A DNA stretch of 64,000 nucleotides from Komarekiella atlantica HA4396-MV6 (GCA_019359395.1 JAHHHK010000017.1:62001-126000), one strand, 5' to 3'; shown: positions 8,168 to 17,796, counted from the stretch's first letter. A program made the numbers and translations. The notes: generated by a model from the letters alone, not told the origin.

Positions 8168-9412
8168 ATGGGGTTCATGCACACAAAGGTTTTTCGGTTA
8201 GGATTTTCATTGTTAGTGGCGGTTTGGTTGGTGCTGGGCACACTTGTTCAACCAGCGGTGGCTTTAACGGGGGAACAAAAACTTGTTTCAGAAGTTTGGC
8301 GAATTGTCAATCGTACTTATCTAGATGAGACGTTCAATCATCAAAACTGGGCAGCAGTCAGGCAAAAAGCTCTAGAGAAGCCGCTACAAGACAATCAAGC
8401 AGCTTATGGGGCAATTCAGAAGATGCTCAAGAGTCTCAATGATCCATTTACACGCTTCTTAGACCCAGAGCAGTACCGCAGTTTGCAAGTAAATACTTCT
8501 GGAGAACTGACGGGGGTGGGGTTGCAAATTGCTTTGAATCCCGATACTGGTAAGTTGGAAGTAGTGGCTCCTATAGAGGGTTCCCCAGCAGATAAAGCCG
8601 GGATTAGACCACGCGATCGCATCATCAAAATTGAGGGTACTTCCACTGAAAATTTAACTCTTGATGAAGCTGCAACCAGGATGCGCGGGCCAATTGGCAG
8701 TCTTGTGACTCTCTTAATCGAACGAGATGGAGAGGGAGAAACAGAAATTAGAGTTACGCGCGATCGGATTGCTCTTAACCCTGTGGTGTCAGAATTACGT
8801 GTTTCCCCAGAAGGTACACCCATTGGCTACATTCGCCTCACTCAATTTAATGCCAACGCCTCAATGGAATTGGCACACACTATTTCTAGTCTAGAAAAAA
8901 AAGGCGCTGCTGCCTACGTTTTGGATTTACGAAATAATCCTGGGGGGTTATTGCAATCAGGAATTGAAATTGCTCGTTTATGGTTAGACTCCGGGCCCAT
9001 AGTGTACACTGTTAATCGACAAGGCATTCAAGGAAGTTTTGAAGCCTTCGGCCCACCACTGACAGAAGATCCTCTAGTGATTTTGGTGAACCAAGGCACT
9101 GCCAGTGCTAGCGAAATTCTGGCCGGCGCACTCCAAGATAATGGTCGTGCTCAACTCGTAGGCGAAACTACTTTTGGTAAAGGCTTAATCCAATCCTTAT
9201 TTGAATTATCAGATGGTTCAGGCTTGGCAGTAACAATTGCTAAGTACGAAACCCCTAAGCACCGAGATATTAACAAACTAGGTATTAAGCCAGACAAAGT
9301 AGTTCCCCAAGAGCCGATTAACCGTGAAAAGATTGGCACTCAAGCAGATTTACAATATCAAGCAGCGGTGGAACTTTTGATCAAAGACTCAGTAGTAGCG
9401 GGAAAGGCGTAA
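8168..9412 (+). CDS. ctpA: Carboxyl-terminal processing protease (D1 precursor)
   Basis: This S41 serine protease of the CtpA type cleaves the C-terminal extension of the photosystem II D1 precursor on the lumenal side. The ATG at 8168 (MGFMHTKVF) is chosen because gaggtgga sits about 7 nt upstream; the frame itself extends to a GTG at 8156. A signal peptide ends near QPAVA. It is followed by a PDZ domain (GVGLQI...EGSPADKAGIRPRDRI, about 115-190) and the S41 core with the Ser in GTASASEILAG and the Lys in TTFGKGLIQ. The 414-aa length is typical. It stands divergent from petB. CtpB/CtpC paralogues are similar, so the letter is less certain than the family. Confidence 0.88.
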   Translation: MGFMHTKVFRLGFSLLVAVWLVLGTLVQPAVALTGEQKLVSEVWRIVNRTYLDETFNHQNWAAVRQKALEKPLQDNQAAYGAIQKMLKSLNDPFTRFLDPEQYRSLQVNTSGELTGVGLQIALNPDTGKLEVVAPIEGSPADKAGIRPRDRIIKIEGTSTENLTLDEAATRMRGPIGSLVTLLIERDGEGETEIRVTRDRIALNPVVSELRVSPEGTPIGYIRLTQFNANASMELAHTISSLEKKGAAAYVLDLRNNPGGLLQSGIEIARLWLDSGPIVYTVNRQGIQGSFEAFGPPLTEDPLVILVNQGTASASEILAGALQDNGRAQLVGETTFGKGLIQSLFELSDGSGLAVTIAKYETPKHRDINKLGIKPDKVVPQEPINREKIGTQADLQYQAAVELLIKDSVVAGKA

Positions 9413-9414
9413 TT

Positions 9415-9460
9415 AGGGACTGGGGACTGGGGACTGGGGACTAGGGACTAGGGACTGGGG
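9415..9460. repeat. Heptamer tandem repeat (ggggact)
   Basis: About 6.5 consecutive copies of a 7-bp unit (ggggact, some agggact) begin 2 nt after the ctpA stop. This is a Nostoc-type short tandem repeat. The same heptamer in reverse orientation occurs at 60074-60105. Confidence 0.85.
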
Positions 9461-9571
9461 AACGAGGTAGACAAAGGGACAAGGTGAATAAATAAATAAT
9501 CAATACCCAATACCCAGTACCCATTGCCCCTTATCCCCAAAGAGCGCCACGTGTTCCCAATACCCAGTCCC

Positions 9572-10300
9572 TCACAGGATGGGTTGTGACTGAAGCAAAG
9601 CCTGTAAATCTAGGGAGGCAAGTCGCTGATAGGCTTGATCTATTACACGTTTGCCTCTGAGAAAGCCAGTATTAGCACCGGGACAAATATACTGAAGAGT
9701 TTCTGGTGTAAAGCGCTCTAAGAGTAACTGAAGACTCTTAATTTGTCGGGGCCAGTGAAAGGTTTTTGCCGATCGCAATGGTACTGGTTCGCCCTGCTGA
9801 TTGGGGACTAAATGGCGTCCAGAAAACAGCACACCTTCCAGGTTACTGTAGTAAAGGCAAGATGAGCCAGGAGTATGACCTGGTGTCCAAATTACTTGTA
9901 TTGTTGAATTGAGAGTAAATTCCTGACTAAAGGTAGTTACGGTTAAGCCTGGTAATAAATAAGCTTCTTGCTCTTGGATGAGAATCTCGCTTTCAAAGGC
10001 TTGTTGGATTTCTGCTGTTTTGCCAATAGCACCTCGATGGGTGAGGAATAACCAACGTACACCTCCATGCGATCGCAAAAAATCCTGATTCGTTTGCTCT
10101 AAGGCAGGGCAATCTATAAGGATATTGCCTTCATTTCTTACAATAAAGTAAGAGGTTCCCCCTAACGTGTCCCGATTGGGTGGAAAGGCAAATATGCTTT
10201 CTGGCGCGAAGTTTTCATTAGAGGATGTTTGAACTTCATGAGAAAACACAGCCCGTGGTGGCTTAGCTGTATGACTTGGCTGTTGAGGTAAGGGGCACAT
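9572..10300 (-). CDS. MBL-fold protein with degenerate metal site
   Basis: The fold is that of metallo-beta-lactamase superfamily hydrolases: TSYFIV..EGNILIDCPAL, WLFLTH, WTPGHTPGSSCLYY, GVLFSGRHLVP. The metal ligands are largely gone. The usual THxHxDH motif reads THRGAIGK (only His88 kept), the Asp of GDxL is replaced by GRHL (161-164), and the last His is replaced in CPGAN. Only His142 of PGHTPGS is otherwise present. It is therefore probably not a normal di-metal hydrolase and may bind a ligand or another cofactor. It is 242 aa and transcribed alone. A low-complexity start (1-30) makes the precise N-terminus uncertain. Confidence 0.8.
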   Translation of the reverse strand: MCPLPQQPSHTAKPPRAVFSHEVQTSSNENFAPESIFAFPPNRDTLGGTSYFIVRNEGNILIDCPALEQTNQDFLRSHGGVRWLFLTHRGAIGKTAEIQQAFESEILIQEQEAYLLPGLTVTTFSQEFTLNSTIQVIWTPGHTPGSSCLYYSNLEGVLFSGRHLVPNQQGEPVPLRSAKTFHWPRQIKSLQLLLERFTPETLQYICPGANTGFLRGKRVIDQAYQRLASLDLQALLQSQPIL

Positions 10301-10493
10301 GAGAAAAAAGCTGAAATTGAGGAGTTGTGGATAATCAAGTTAAAGTGTGAAAATTCTCAAGAATTGCAACTTGAGAGATAACTAGCACTATTAACAGTTG
10401 TTGAAAAGATCGGAGTTTGAAATCTGCCTTGTAGTTAGTACAGTGGTACTCATAATACAAGAATGATATTCTGTCAAAATTACTGAAGATAAC

Positions 10494-11978
10494 ATGGCAT
10501 TTTGGTTTCTCCTCTTACTGGGGCTGGCTACTTATTTAATGGTGCAGCGTAGTGTCGCTCACATCACCCGAACGCCAGTGTGGTTGTTATGGCTGGTGTT
10601 AATGACACCTGCATTCGTGTTGAGCGGATGGACGCTGATGTATGGGGCAAAACAACCACCGCCGCCATCCCTGCTGATTTGGCCGTCAGTTGTATGCCTG
10701 CTGTTATACTGGCTGTTGTTTCAATGGGGGCGTCAAGCACCAAGAGACACACAGACCCAAGCCCAAGCCCCGGAATCACAGTCGGCGGCGACCCATCTTG
10801 TAGCAGAACCAGCACCAGTGCGTCCCATTGAGCCAACAGAAGAAACTCAGCTGCGAAATTGTTTTCCCTGGTCTACATACTACGTCCAAAACATTGAGTA
10901 TCGACCCCAAGCGGTAGTTTGTCGAGGTCAGTTACGAACTACACCAAACAATGCTTACCAGAAGATTAAGGCAAATGTTGAAGCACAATTTGGCGATCGC
11001 TTCTTGCTAATCTTTCAAGAGGGTTTGAATGGTAAACCTTTCTTTGTGCTGGTTCCTAACACTCAAGCTGCTAAAGAGGTTGATTCACAACGCAACCAGG
11101 AAAGGTTGACTCGACCAGGATTAGCACTCCTGCTGCTAGCAGCTACTTTGGTTACTACTACTTTGGTGGGAGCAAAAATTGCTGGTGTTGAGCCAACGGC
11201 GCTGGAATCTGATCCAACTGTTCTTTTAAAGGGATTGCCCTATGCTTTAGGACTAATGACTATTTTGGGCATCCACGAACTTGGTCACTATTTAACAGCA
11301 AGATTCTACAAAATTCGCTCGACGCTACCTTACTTTATCCCTATGCCTTTTTTCTTGGGGACTTTTGGCGCATTTATTCAGATGCGTAGTCCGATTCCCA
11401 ACCGCAAAGCTTTATTTGACGTTAGTATTGCTGGGCCTATTGCAGGCTTTATTGCAACTTTGCCATTACTAATATGGGGCTTGGCTAATTCAGAAATGGT
11501 TCCCCTCACTGAAAAAACAGGTCTGTTGAACTTTGATGCTCTTAATCCCAGATATTCAATTTTATTAGCGTTGCTTTCAAAGTTGGCTTTGGGTGGTCAG
11601 TTAACGTCAAAATCAGCTATTGATTTGCATCCCTTGGCAGTAGCAGGTTTTTTGGGTCTGATTGTTACAGCATTGAATTTGATGCCAGTAGGACAACTAG
11701 ATGGGGGTCACATTGTTCATGCAATATTTGGGCAACGAACTGCAATGGCAATTGGTCAAATTTCTCGCTTGTTGTTACTAGTACTTTCGTTAGTCCAAGA
11801 TGAATTTTTGCTGTGGGCGATTATCTTATTGTTCATACCGTTAATTGATGAACCTGCGCTGAATGATGTTACTGAATTGGATAATGGACGTGACATTTTA
11901 GGTTTACTGTCAATGGCTTTGTTAGTCTTGATTGTATTGCCGTTACCGCAGGCGATCGCTAACTTTTTGCAAATTTAA
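10494..11978 (+). CDS. Site-2 protease family (M50) membrane metalloprotease
   Basis: This intramembrane zinc protease has the HELGH zinc motif at 261-265 and the third ligand in NLMPVGQLDGGH (Asp403). N-terminal hydrophobic segments (1-15, 28-48, 60-78) precede a Pro/Gln/Ala-rich linker (about 83-118). A soluble domain (125-190, NCFPWSTYYVQNIEYRPQAVVCRGQL) follows, then a membrane core of about six helices. The plan matches the EGY1/EGY2-type proteases of cyanobacteria and chloroplasts. Substrates are unknown and no anti-sigma gene is adjacent. The gene stands alone, divergent from the MBL-fold gene. Confidence 0.85.
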   Translation: MAFWFLLLLGLATYLMVQRSVAHITRTPVWLLWLVLMTPAFVLSGWTLMYGAKQPPPPSLLIWPSVVCLLLYWLLFQWGRQAPRDTQTQAQAPESQSAATHLVAEPAPVRPIEPTEETQLRNCFPWSTYYVQNIEYRPQAVVCRGQLRTTPNNAYQKIKANVEAQFGDRFLLIFQEGLNGKPFFVLVPNTQAAKEVDSQRNQERLTRPGLALLLLAATLVTTTLVGAKIAGVEPTALESDPTVLLKGLPYALGLMTILGIHELGHYLTARFYKIRSTLPYFIPMPFFLGTFGAFIQMRSPIPNRKALFDVSIAGPIAGFIATLPLLIWGLANSEMVPLTEKTGLLNFDALNPRYSILLALLSKLALGGQLTSKSAIDLHPLAVAGFLGLIVTALNLMPVGQLDGGHIVHAIFGQRTAMAIGQISRLLLLVLSLVQDEFLLWAIILLFIPLIDEPALNDVTELDNGRDILGLLSMALLVLIVLPLPQAIANFLQI

Positions 11979-12548
11979 ATTATTACAGTATTCAGAGAAT
12001 CTAATGCATCTAGAACAGATATAGCATTTCCTAATATTTTGAGGTAAGAATTTATCTATGTACCCTGCGGGTTCGCCGCCAGGCTTTCTTCAAGCTACGC
12101 GTAGCGTTTGCGTCAGGAGAAGAGTAGCCGCTACGCGTCTATATCTGTGATGAATTACTTCTTCTGGTATCTGACTCAAGTGAAAACTGCTGTATACCCG
12201 TCATCTTTAATATTTAAATTGTAAATTAATAAGAACAACTAGTGCAAAAAACGCACAAATAATATAACGAGATTTCAGGGTGATTAAGTGTTAAATTCGA
12301 TCTAAATTAACTGCTAAATTCAATATGATTTCAATTAATAATATTTGAAATCCTCACTGATTTTAAACGCCGTTAATTATAAAGGGGAATTGACTACGGA
12401 GTAACCAAACCGTTTGTGCAAGCTAGTTCAACCTAGTACTAATGATTCTGCTATCCTTCACTACTGATTTTCCATTGCATCATAGCTGCAAACTGGATGT
12501 AACAAAATTTTAGGTTTATGGTAATTGCTGGTTTAGCCTTCTAGATTT
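11979..12548. other. Intergenic region with an interspersed GC-rich repeat
   Basis: No gene is seen. Within the AT-rich stretch, 12061-12140 is a GC-rich insert starting taccctgcggg and containing the perfect palindrome gctacgcgtagc (12094-12105) and a second gctacgcg copy. A block starting taccctgcgggaaggcg recurs after sfsA near 23880, so this looks like an interspersed repeat. The rest should carry the promoter of the kinase at 12549. Confidence 0.5.
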
Positions 12549-15425
12549 ATGAGTTCTGAGCATCACGATCCATATCTAACTGTATCTGAGCAGAATGGGC
12601 CTGCTGGATCCATTGATTTTCGTGCTCTGTTTGAGGCGGTTCCCGGCTTGTATCTCGTGCTAGCAGCCGACTCACCCAAGTTTACGATCATCGCAGTCAG
12701 CAACGCTTATTTGCAGGCAACAATGACCCAACGAGAAGAAATTTTGGGTCACGGCATTTTTGAAGTGTTTCCTGACAACCCTAATGATCCTACAGCGAGT
12801 GGAGTCCGCAACCTGCAAACTTCCTTGAAGGCAGTAATCCAGAGCCGAACCAGCGATTTGATGGCAGTTCAGAAATATGATATACCGCGTCCAGAGTCTA
12901 AAGGCGGTGGTTTTGAAGAACGCTACTGGAGTTTGATCAATTCGCCCGTACTGGGAGAAAATCAGGAGGTTGCTTACATTATTAACCAGGTTCAGGATGT
13001 GACTGAATTCGTGCAGCTTCGACAGCAGCGTAACGAGCAACAGTTAGAAAATCTGGCGTTGCAGAGTCGGGCTGAACAAGTGGAGGCAGAGGTTTATCTG
13101 CGTGCTCAAGAATTAAAGCAAGCGAATCGACAGCTTCAAGAGGCAATGCGGTATGAGCAAGAACTGCGAATGGAGGCGCAAGTTGCCAAAGCAAGCTTGG
13201 ATAGCGTATTGACGAGCCTTAGCGACCAATTTTTTAGACTTGATCGTGAGTGGCGCTACACCTATGTTAATGATCGCGTGGTGGAAGTGACTGGCAAATC
13301 TAGGGAAGAACTAATCGGACAAAGCATTTGGGACTTGTTCCCGGAAATGGTAAATAGCCAGTTTTACACTGAGTTGTATCGCGTTGTTGTTGAGCAAACT
13401 CCTACCCAGTTTGAATACTTTTATTCTCCCTGGCAACGCTGGTTTGAAAACCGTGTCTACCCTTCAGAAAGCGGAATCACCATCTTTGTCACTGAAATCA
13501 CTAATAGCAAGCAAGCACAAGAAGATCTCCGGGAAGCTCATGTGCAGTTAGAGTCTGCTTTGTTGGCTGGAGCGGTTTACACTTGGCGGTGGAATATTCT
13601 TGAAAACCGAGTAACTACAGATGCCGCTTTTGCTCACTTATTCGGAGTAGACGCAGAGAGTGCGGCAAAGGGATTGCCAATTGAGATATTTTTGCGTGCT
13701 ATGCATGAGGAAGACCGACCACGCGTCTTAGCAGCAATTAACCGGGCGATCGCCACAGGCGAAGAATATCTGGCTGAGTATCGCGTCTATACTGGCGGTG
13801 GCGAGGAGCGGTGGGTTACTGCACGGGGACGTGCCGAATATGATACTGCTGGCAGAGCGGTCGCTTTTCCCGGCGCACTCGCAGATATCACCAAGCGCAG
13901 GAAGGCCGAAGAAGACCGCGATCGCTTCTTTCAACTTTCCCGTGATATGCTGGCGATCGTTAATACTGATGGGTACTTTTTACAGGCTAGCTCGGCTTGG
14001 ACAAAAACGCTTGGCTATACCTTAGAAGAGTTAACCACACAGCCTTACATTAAGTTTGTTCATCCAGACGATCAGGCTGCAACGCAAGTGGAAGCGCAAA
14101 AGCTAGCCCAAGGTATACAGACTAGTGGGTTTGAGAACCGTTACCGCTGTCGAGATGGCTCCTACCGCTGGATTTTGTGGAGTGTTGCCCCTTTTTTAGA
14201 GCAAAAGCTGCTCTATTGTGTTGCGCGTGATATTACCGAACGCAAATGCGCGGAGGCAGAGCGCGAAAAACTATTAGCACGGGAACAAGCTGCACGAGAG
14301 ACAGCTGAGGCAGCTAATCGGGTCAAAGATGAATTTTTGGCTGTGCTGTCCCATGAACTCCGCACCCCTCTCAACCCGATTTTGGGATGGTCAAAGCTGC
14401 TGCAATCCCGCAAGCTAGATGAGCGGAAAACAACCTATGCACTGGAAACGATCGAGCGGAATGCTAGACTTCAGGTGCAACTAATTGAAGACCTGCTTGA
14501 TGTCTCTCGCATCTTACAGGGCAAACTCAGCTTGAATGTCGCTCCAGTCAATCTTGCTGTGACTATTACAGCCGCATTGGAAACTGTGCGACTGGCGGCA
14601 GAAGCCAAATCCATTCAACTTCAAACGGTACTAGAACCGAATATTGGGCAAGTGTTAGGCGATGTAGGTCGCTTACAGCAGGTGATCTGGAATCTTGTCT
14701 CGAATGCCGTCAAGTTCACACCTCAAGCAGGAAAAGTAGAGGTGCGATTAGAGCGCGTTGATTGTCATGCTCAAATTGTAGTCAGCGACACAGGCAAAGG
14801 TATCCATCCTAACTTTCTTCCCTATGTGTTTGAGTACTTCCGACAAGCAGATAGTGCTACGACTCGAAAGTTTGGTGGATTAGGATTGGGATTAGCGATC
14901 GTCCGCCAAATTGTCGAATCGCACGGTGGTACAGTTCAGGCAGTAAGCCTTGGAGAAGGACAGGGAGCCACCTTCACTGTCAAACTTCCGCTGATGCAGC
15001 AACAATTAAGAATGCATCAAGAAATCAGGGAATCTCAACCCTCTCCAGATTTGCAGGGCGTTACGGTTTTGGTAGTGGATGACATGGCTGATATGCGGGA
15101 GTATATCAGTTTTATACTAGAGCAGGAAAAGGCAAATGTAATTGCCGTGGCTTCGGCTGCCGAAGCTCTGAGTGCTTTAACTCAGTTTCAGCCAAGTGTG
15201 TTGGTGAGCGACATTGGCATGGCAGAGATGGATGGGTACATGCTAATACGGCAAGTGCGAAGCTTAACATCCGATCAAGGCGGAAATATTCCAGCAATTG
15301 CCTTGAGTGCCTACGCTGGAGAAATAAATCAGCAAAGAGCGATCGCAGCAGGATTTCAGATACACCTCGCTAAGCCGATAGAGCCAGATACATTAATTGC
15401 AGCTATTGTGAGCATTATTAAATAA
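12549..15425 (+). CDS. Multi-PAS hybrid histidine kinase
   Basis: This 958-aa soluble sensor kinase has about four PAS domains (roughly 20-155, 215-320, 325-450, 455-570), with a coiled-coil linker near 165-215. The HisKA domain has phospho-acceptor His602 in VLSHELRTPLNP. The HATPase has the N box NLVSNAVKF, then DTGKG and GGLGLGLAIV. The C-terminal receiver has Asp888 in LVSDIGMAEMDG. It would autophosphorylate and pass phosphate to its own receiver. No output regulator is adjacent. Its transmitter core closely resembles that of the kinase at 52027, suggesting duplication with exchanged sensor modules. The signal is unknown; no membrane segments are seen. Confidence 0.92.
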   Translation: MSSEHHDPYLTVSEQNGPAGSIDFRALFEAVPGLYLVLAADSPKFTIIAVSNAYLQATMTQREEILGHGIFEVFPDNPNDPTASGVRNLQTSLKAVIQSRTSDLMAVQKYDIPRPESKGGGFEERYWSLINSPVLGENQEVAYIINQVQDVTEFVQLRQQRNEQQLENLALQSRAEQVEAEVYLRAQELKQANRQLQEAMRYEQELRMEAQVAKASLDSVLTSLSDQFFRLDREWRYTYVNDRVVEVTGKSREELIGQSIWDLFPEMVNSQFYTELYRVVVEQTPTQFEYFYSPWQRWFENRVYPSESGITIFVTEITNSKQAQEDLREAHVQLESALLAGAVYTWRWNILENRVTTDAAFAHLFGVDAESAAKGLPIEIFLRAMHEEDRPRVLAAINRAIATGEEYLAEYRVYTGGGEERWVTARGRAEYDTAGRAVAFPGALADITKRRKAEEDRDRFFQLSRDMLAIVNTDGYFLQASSAWTKTLGYTLEELTTQPYIKFVHPDDQAATQVEAQKLAQGIQTSGFENRYRCRDGSYRWILWSVAPFLEQKLLYCVARDITERKCAEAEREKLLAREQAARETAEAANRVKDEFLAVLSHELRTPLNPILGWSKLLQSRKLDERKTTYALETIERNARLQVQLIEDLLDVSRILQGKLSLNVAPVNLAVTITAALETVRLAAEAKSIQLQTVLEPNIGQVLGDVGRLQQVIWNLVSNAVKFTPQAGKVEVRLERVDCHAQIVVSDTGKGIHPNFLPYVFEYFRQADSATTRKFGGLGLGLAIVRQIVESHGGTVQAVSLGEGQGATFTVKLPLMQQQLRMHQEIRESQPSPDLQGVTVLVVDDMADMREYISFILEQEKANVIAVASAAEALSALTQFQPSVLVSDIGMAEMDGYMLIRQVRSLTSDQGGNIPAIALSAYAGEINQQRAIAAGFQIHLAKPIEPDTLIAAIVSIIK

Positions 15426-15941
15426 AATCTATGCATTAATTTTTACAATAATTTTATTGTAGTAATTGCTACTATTTACCAATTATTTTGGTAGTATGAT
15501 GTCTGAAATTCAGGATTATTGTAGACTAATGCTCTGCTTTTAAGATTTTCTTATGATCTATTTATTACCAACTTAAAAAGACTTGAGATCATAGAGCATC
15601 GATTCAGTAATCGCAAAAATCCGATTTCTTTTCGGTAAAACGACCAATTATCGTTGACTGTAGAGACGTTGCAATGCAACGTCTCTACTACGAAATAATC
15701 AGTTTTCCTCGCCCCTATCTTGAATACTGAATCGGTGTTCTAGAAACAAATAATCAACGCATTTTTACTTTGATGAGTAAAGAGATTGTGCAACTTTTAT
15801 CTGGTAATCAAGCCAAAACTGTGTTTAATAAACAATGTTTGATGCTAGCGAAGAGTTGACAAAAGAGAAATTTTAATTAGGTTAATTTGAACTATTCATA
15901 ACAAATTGCATACATTAATTCTTCTACACACATCTATAAAA
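15426..15941. other. Intergenic region before modBC
   Basis: No gene is seen. It contains a small perfect AT-rich hairpin (acaataa/ttattgt, 15445-15460) after the kinase and the family B palindrome at 15660-15688. A TTG at 15906 could lengthen modBC by 12 residues, but I see no support for it. Confidence 0.45.
15660..15688. repeat. Palindromic repeat, family B copy 2
   Basis: Arms gtagagacgttgca and tgcaacgtctctac flank one central base (14+1+14). It matches the copy at 5569-5595 over all of that copy's 27 bp. Confidence 0.8.
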
Positions 15942-17747
15942 ATGGATTTATCGCCCCTCTGGATATCACTTAAAACTTCATTACTCGCAACATTTATTAC
16001 CTTCTTTTTAGGTATTGCTGCTGCCTACTGGATGTTGGAATATCGCGGCAAAGGCAAATCATTGATTGAGGGTTTATTTATTGCACCACTCATTTTACCT
16101 CCCACAGTAGTTGGCTTTTTGTTACTGCTATTTTTTGGTAAAAATGGCCCAGTCGGGAAATTAATGGAACCTTTGAACTTTAGCATTGTTTTTACTTGGT
16201 ACGGTGCAGCGATCGCAGCTACAGTTGTTGCTTTTCCATTGATGTATAAAACTGCATTAGGAGCTTTTGAACAGATAGATGGGAACCTACTACGGGTAGC
16301 CAAAACCCTTGGCGCAAAAGACACTACAATCTTTTGGCGCATTAGTTTACCCTTAGCATTACCTGGCATTGTAGCCGCCACGACTCTCGCCTTTGCCCGA
16401 GCTCTAGGTGAATTCGGCGCCACGTTGATGTTGGCTGGTAACATTCCTGGGCAAACTCAGACAATCCCTATGGCAATTTATTTTGCTGTGGAAGCGGGAG
16501 CAATGAACGAAGCCTGGTTTTGGGCGATCGCTATTATGGTAATTTCTCTATCTGGCATTATTGCAGTCAATTTTTGGCAGGAATTTAGGGATAGCAGCAG
16601 GGAGAGCAGGGGAGTAGGGGAGCAAGGGGGCAGGGGAGTAGGGGAGCAGAGGAGCAGGGGGGCAGGGGAGCAGGGGAGCAGGGGATTATTTGTAGACATT
16701 GAGAAACGACTGCCAAGTTTTCATCTTCAGGTGTCATTTAATAGCAATGAGCAACCTTTGGGATTATTGGGAGGTTCTGGAGCAGGTAAAAGTATGATTT
16801 TGCGCTGCATTGCGGGGATAGAAACACCGACTAGAGGGCGCATAGTCTTGAATGGTAGAGTATTATTTGACTCGGAACAAGGGATTAATTTGCCAAGCCG
16901 CGATCGCCGCGTCGGTTTTTTAGTGCAGAATTACGCTCTTTTCCCACACATGAATGTGGCGCAAAACATCGCTTTCGGCTTACCCAAAGGACTATCTACT
17001 GGGGCTATTCGGGTACAAGTAGAACAGCAACTAATAGCCATGCAGTTACAGGGATTAGGCGATCGCTTTGTGCACCAACTTTCTGGGGGCCAGCAGCAAC
17101 GGGTAGCCTTAGCCAGAGCATTGGCTAGTCAACCAGAAATCTTACTTTTAGATGAGCCGTTTTCCGCACTCGATACCCACTTGCGTAGCCAATTAGAACA
17201 GCAAATGACGGCAACTTTAGCTGAATATGAAGGCGTGACTTTATTCGTCACCCACAACATGGAAGAAGCTTACCGAATTTGCTCTAATCTGTTGGTATTG
17301 GAGCATGGGAAAGCAGTTCATCATAGTTCTAAATACGAGATTTTTGAGCACCCTGCTAATGTGAGTGTTGCTCAACTAACTGGGTGTAAAAACTTTTCTC
17401 GTGCTGTTTTCAAATTATCAGAACAAATAGAAGCAGTTGACTGGGGTTGTAGCCTCCAAGTTATTGAACCGATCAAGAGCGAATTATCCCATGTCGGCAT
17501 TCGCGCTCATCAGATCACATTTACCAGAGATTCATCCTGTGAAAATACGTTTCCTTGCTGGGTAGTACGCACAAGTGAAACGCCCCACCGAATGACGTTA
17601 TTTTTAAAGCTGCATTCTCCTGCTCATAATCTTCAAGATTATCATCTGCAAGTAGAAGTTTTTAAGGAAAAATGGGTAACTATAAAAGACCAACCTTTTC
17701 CTTGGTATGTGCGTTTAGATCCCTTGCGGTTGATGTTGATGGAATAA
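15942..17747 (+). CDS. modBC: Fused molybdate ABC transporter, permease plus ATPase
   Basis: One 601-aa chain joins ModB and ModC. Residues 1-215 form a five-helix permease with the EAA-type loop (AKTLGAKDTTIFWRISLPLALPG). Residues 249-470 are an ABC ATPase with Walker A GGSGAGKS (about 277-284), signature LSGGQQQRVALARAL, Walker B LLLDEP and switch His in FVTHNMEEAY. The last 100 residues are a reduced TOBE-like domain. ATG 15942 is preferred over TTG 15906. The fusion is known in cyanobacteria. The linker (about 220-248) is encoded by an 8-bp tandem repeat, giving the 8-residue pattern RGVGEQGG. No modA is adjacent. Molybdenum uptake serves nitrate reductase and nitrogenase. Confidence 0.9.
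   Translation: MDLSPLWISLKTSLLATFITFFLGIAAAYWMLEYRGKGKSLIEGLFIAPLILPPTVVGFLLLLFFGKNGPVGKLMEPLNFSIVFTWYGAAIAATVVAFPLMYKTALGAFEQIDGNLLRVAKTLGAKDTTIFWRISLPLALPGIVAATTLAFARALGEFGATLMLAGNIPGQTQTIPMAIYFAVEAGAMNEAWFWAIAIMVISLSGIIAVNFWQEFRDSSRESRGVGEQGGRGVGEQRSRGAGEQGSRGLFVDIEKRLPSFHLQVSFNSNEQPLGLLGGSGAGKSMILRCIAGIETPTRGRIVLNGRVLFDSEQGINLPSRDRRVGFLVQNYALFPHMNVAQNIAFGLPKGLSTGAIRVQVEQQLIAMQLQGLGDRFVHQLSGGQQQRVALARALASQPEILLLDEPFSALDTHLRSQLEQQMTATLAEYEGVTLFVTHNMEEAYRICSNLLVLEHGKAVHHSSKYEIFEHPANVSVAQLTGCKNFSRAVFKLSEQIEAVDWGCSLQVIEPIKSELSHVGIRAHQITFTRDSSCENTFPCWVVRTSETPHRMTLFLKLHSPAHNLQDYHLQVEVFKEKWVTIKDQPFPWYVRLDPLRLMLME
16601..16684. repeat. Octamer tandem repeat inside modBC
   Basis: About 10.5 copies of an 8-bp unit (ggggagca and variants ggggagta, gaggagca, ggggggca) lie in frame within the permease-ATPase linker. 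Three units equal 24 nt, so the encoded peptide repeats every eight residues. A similar run of ctcccc/tgctcccc occurs between genes near 36975-37010. Confidence 0.9.
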
Positions 17748-17762
17748 TTGGAAATAGTGACT

Positions 17763-17779
17763 CCCCCGTTTCCGGGGGG
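17763..17779. terminator. Terminator between modBC and the lyase gene
   Basis: The stem ccccc/ggggg with loop gtttccg is followed by tttatta, 16 nt after the modBC stop. It lies between convergent genes and could serve both strands. Confidence 0.7.
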
Positions 17780-17796
17780 TTTATTAACTAGCAACA

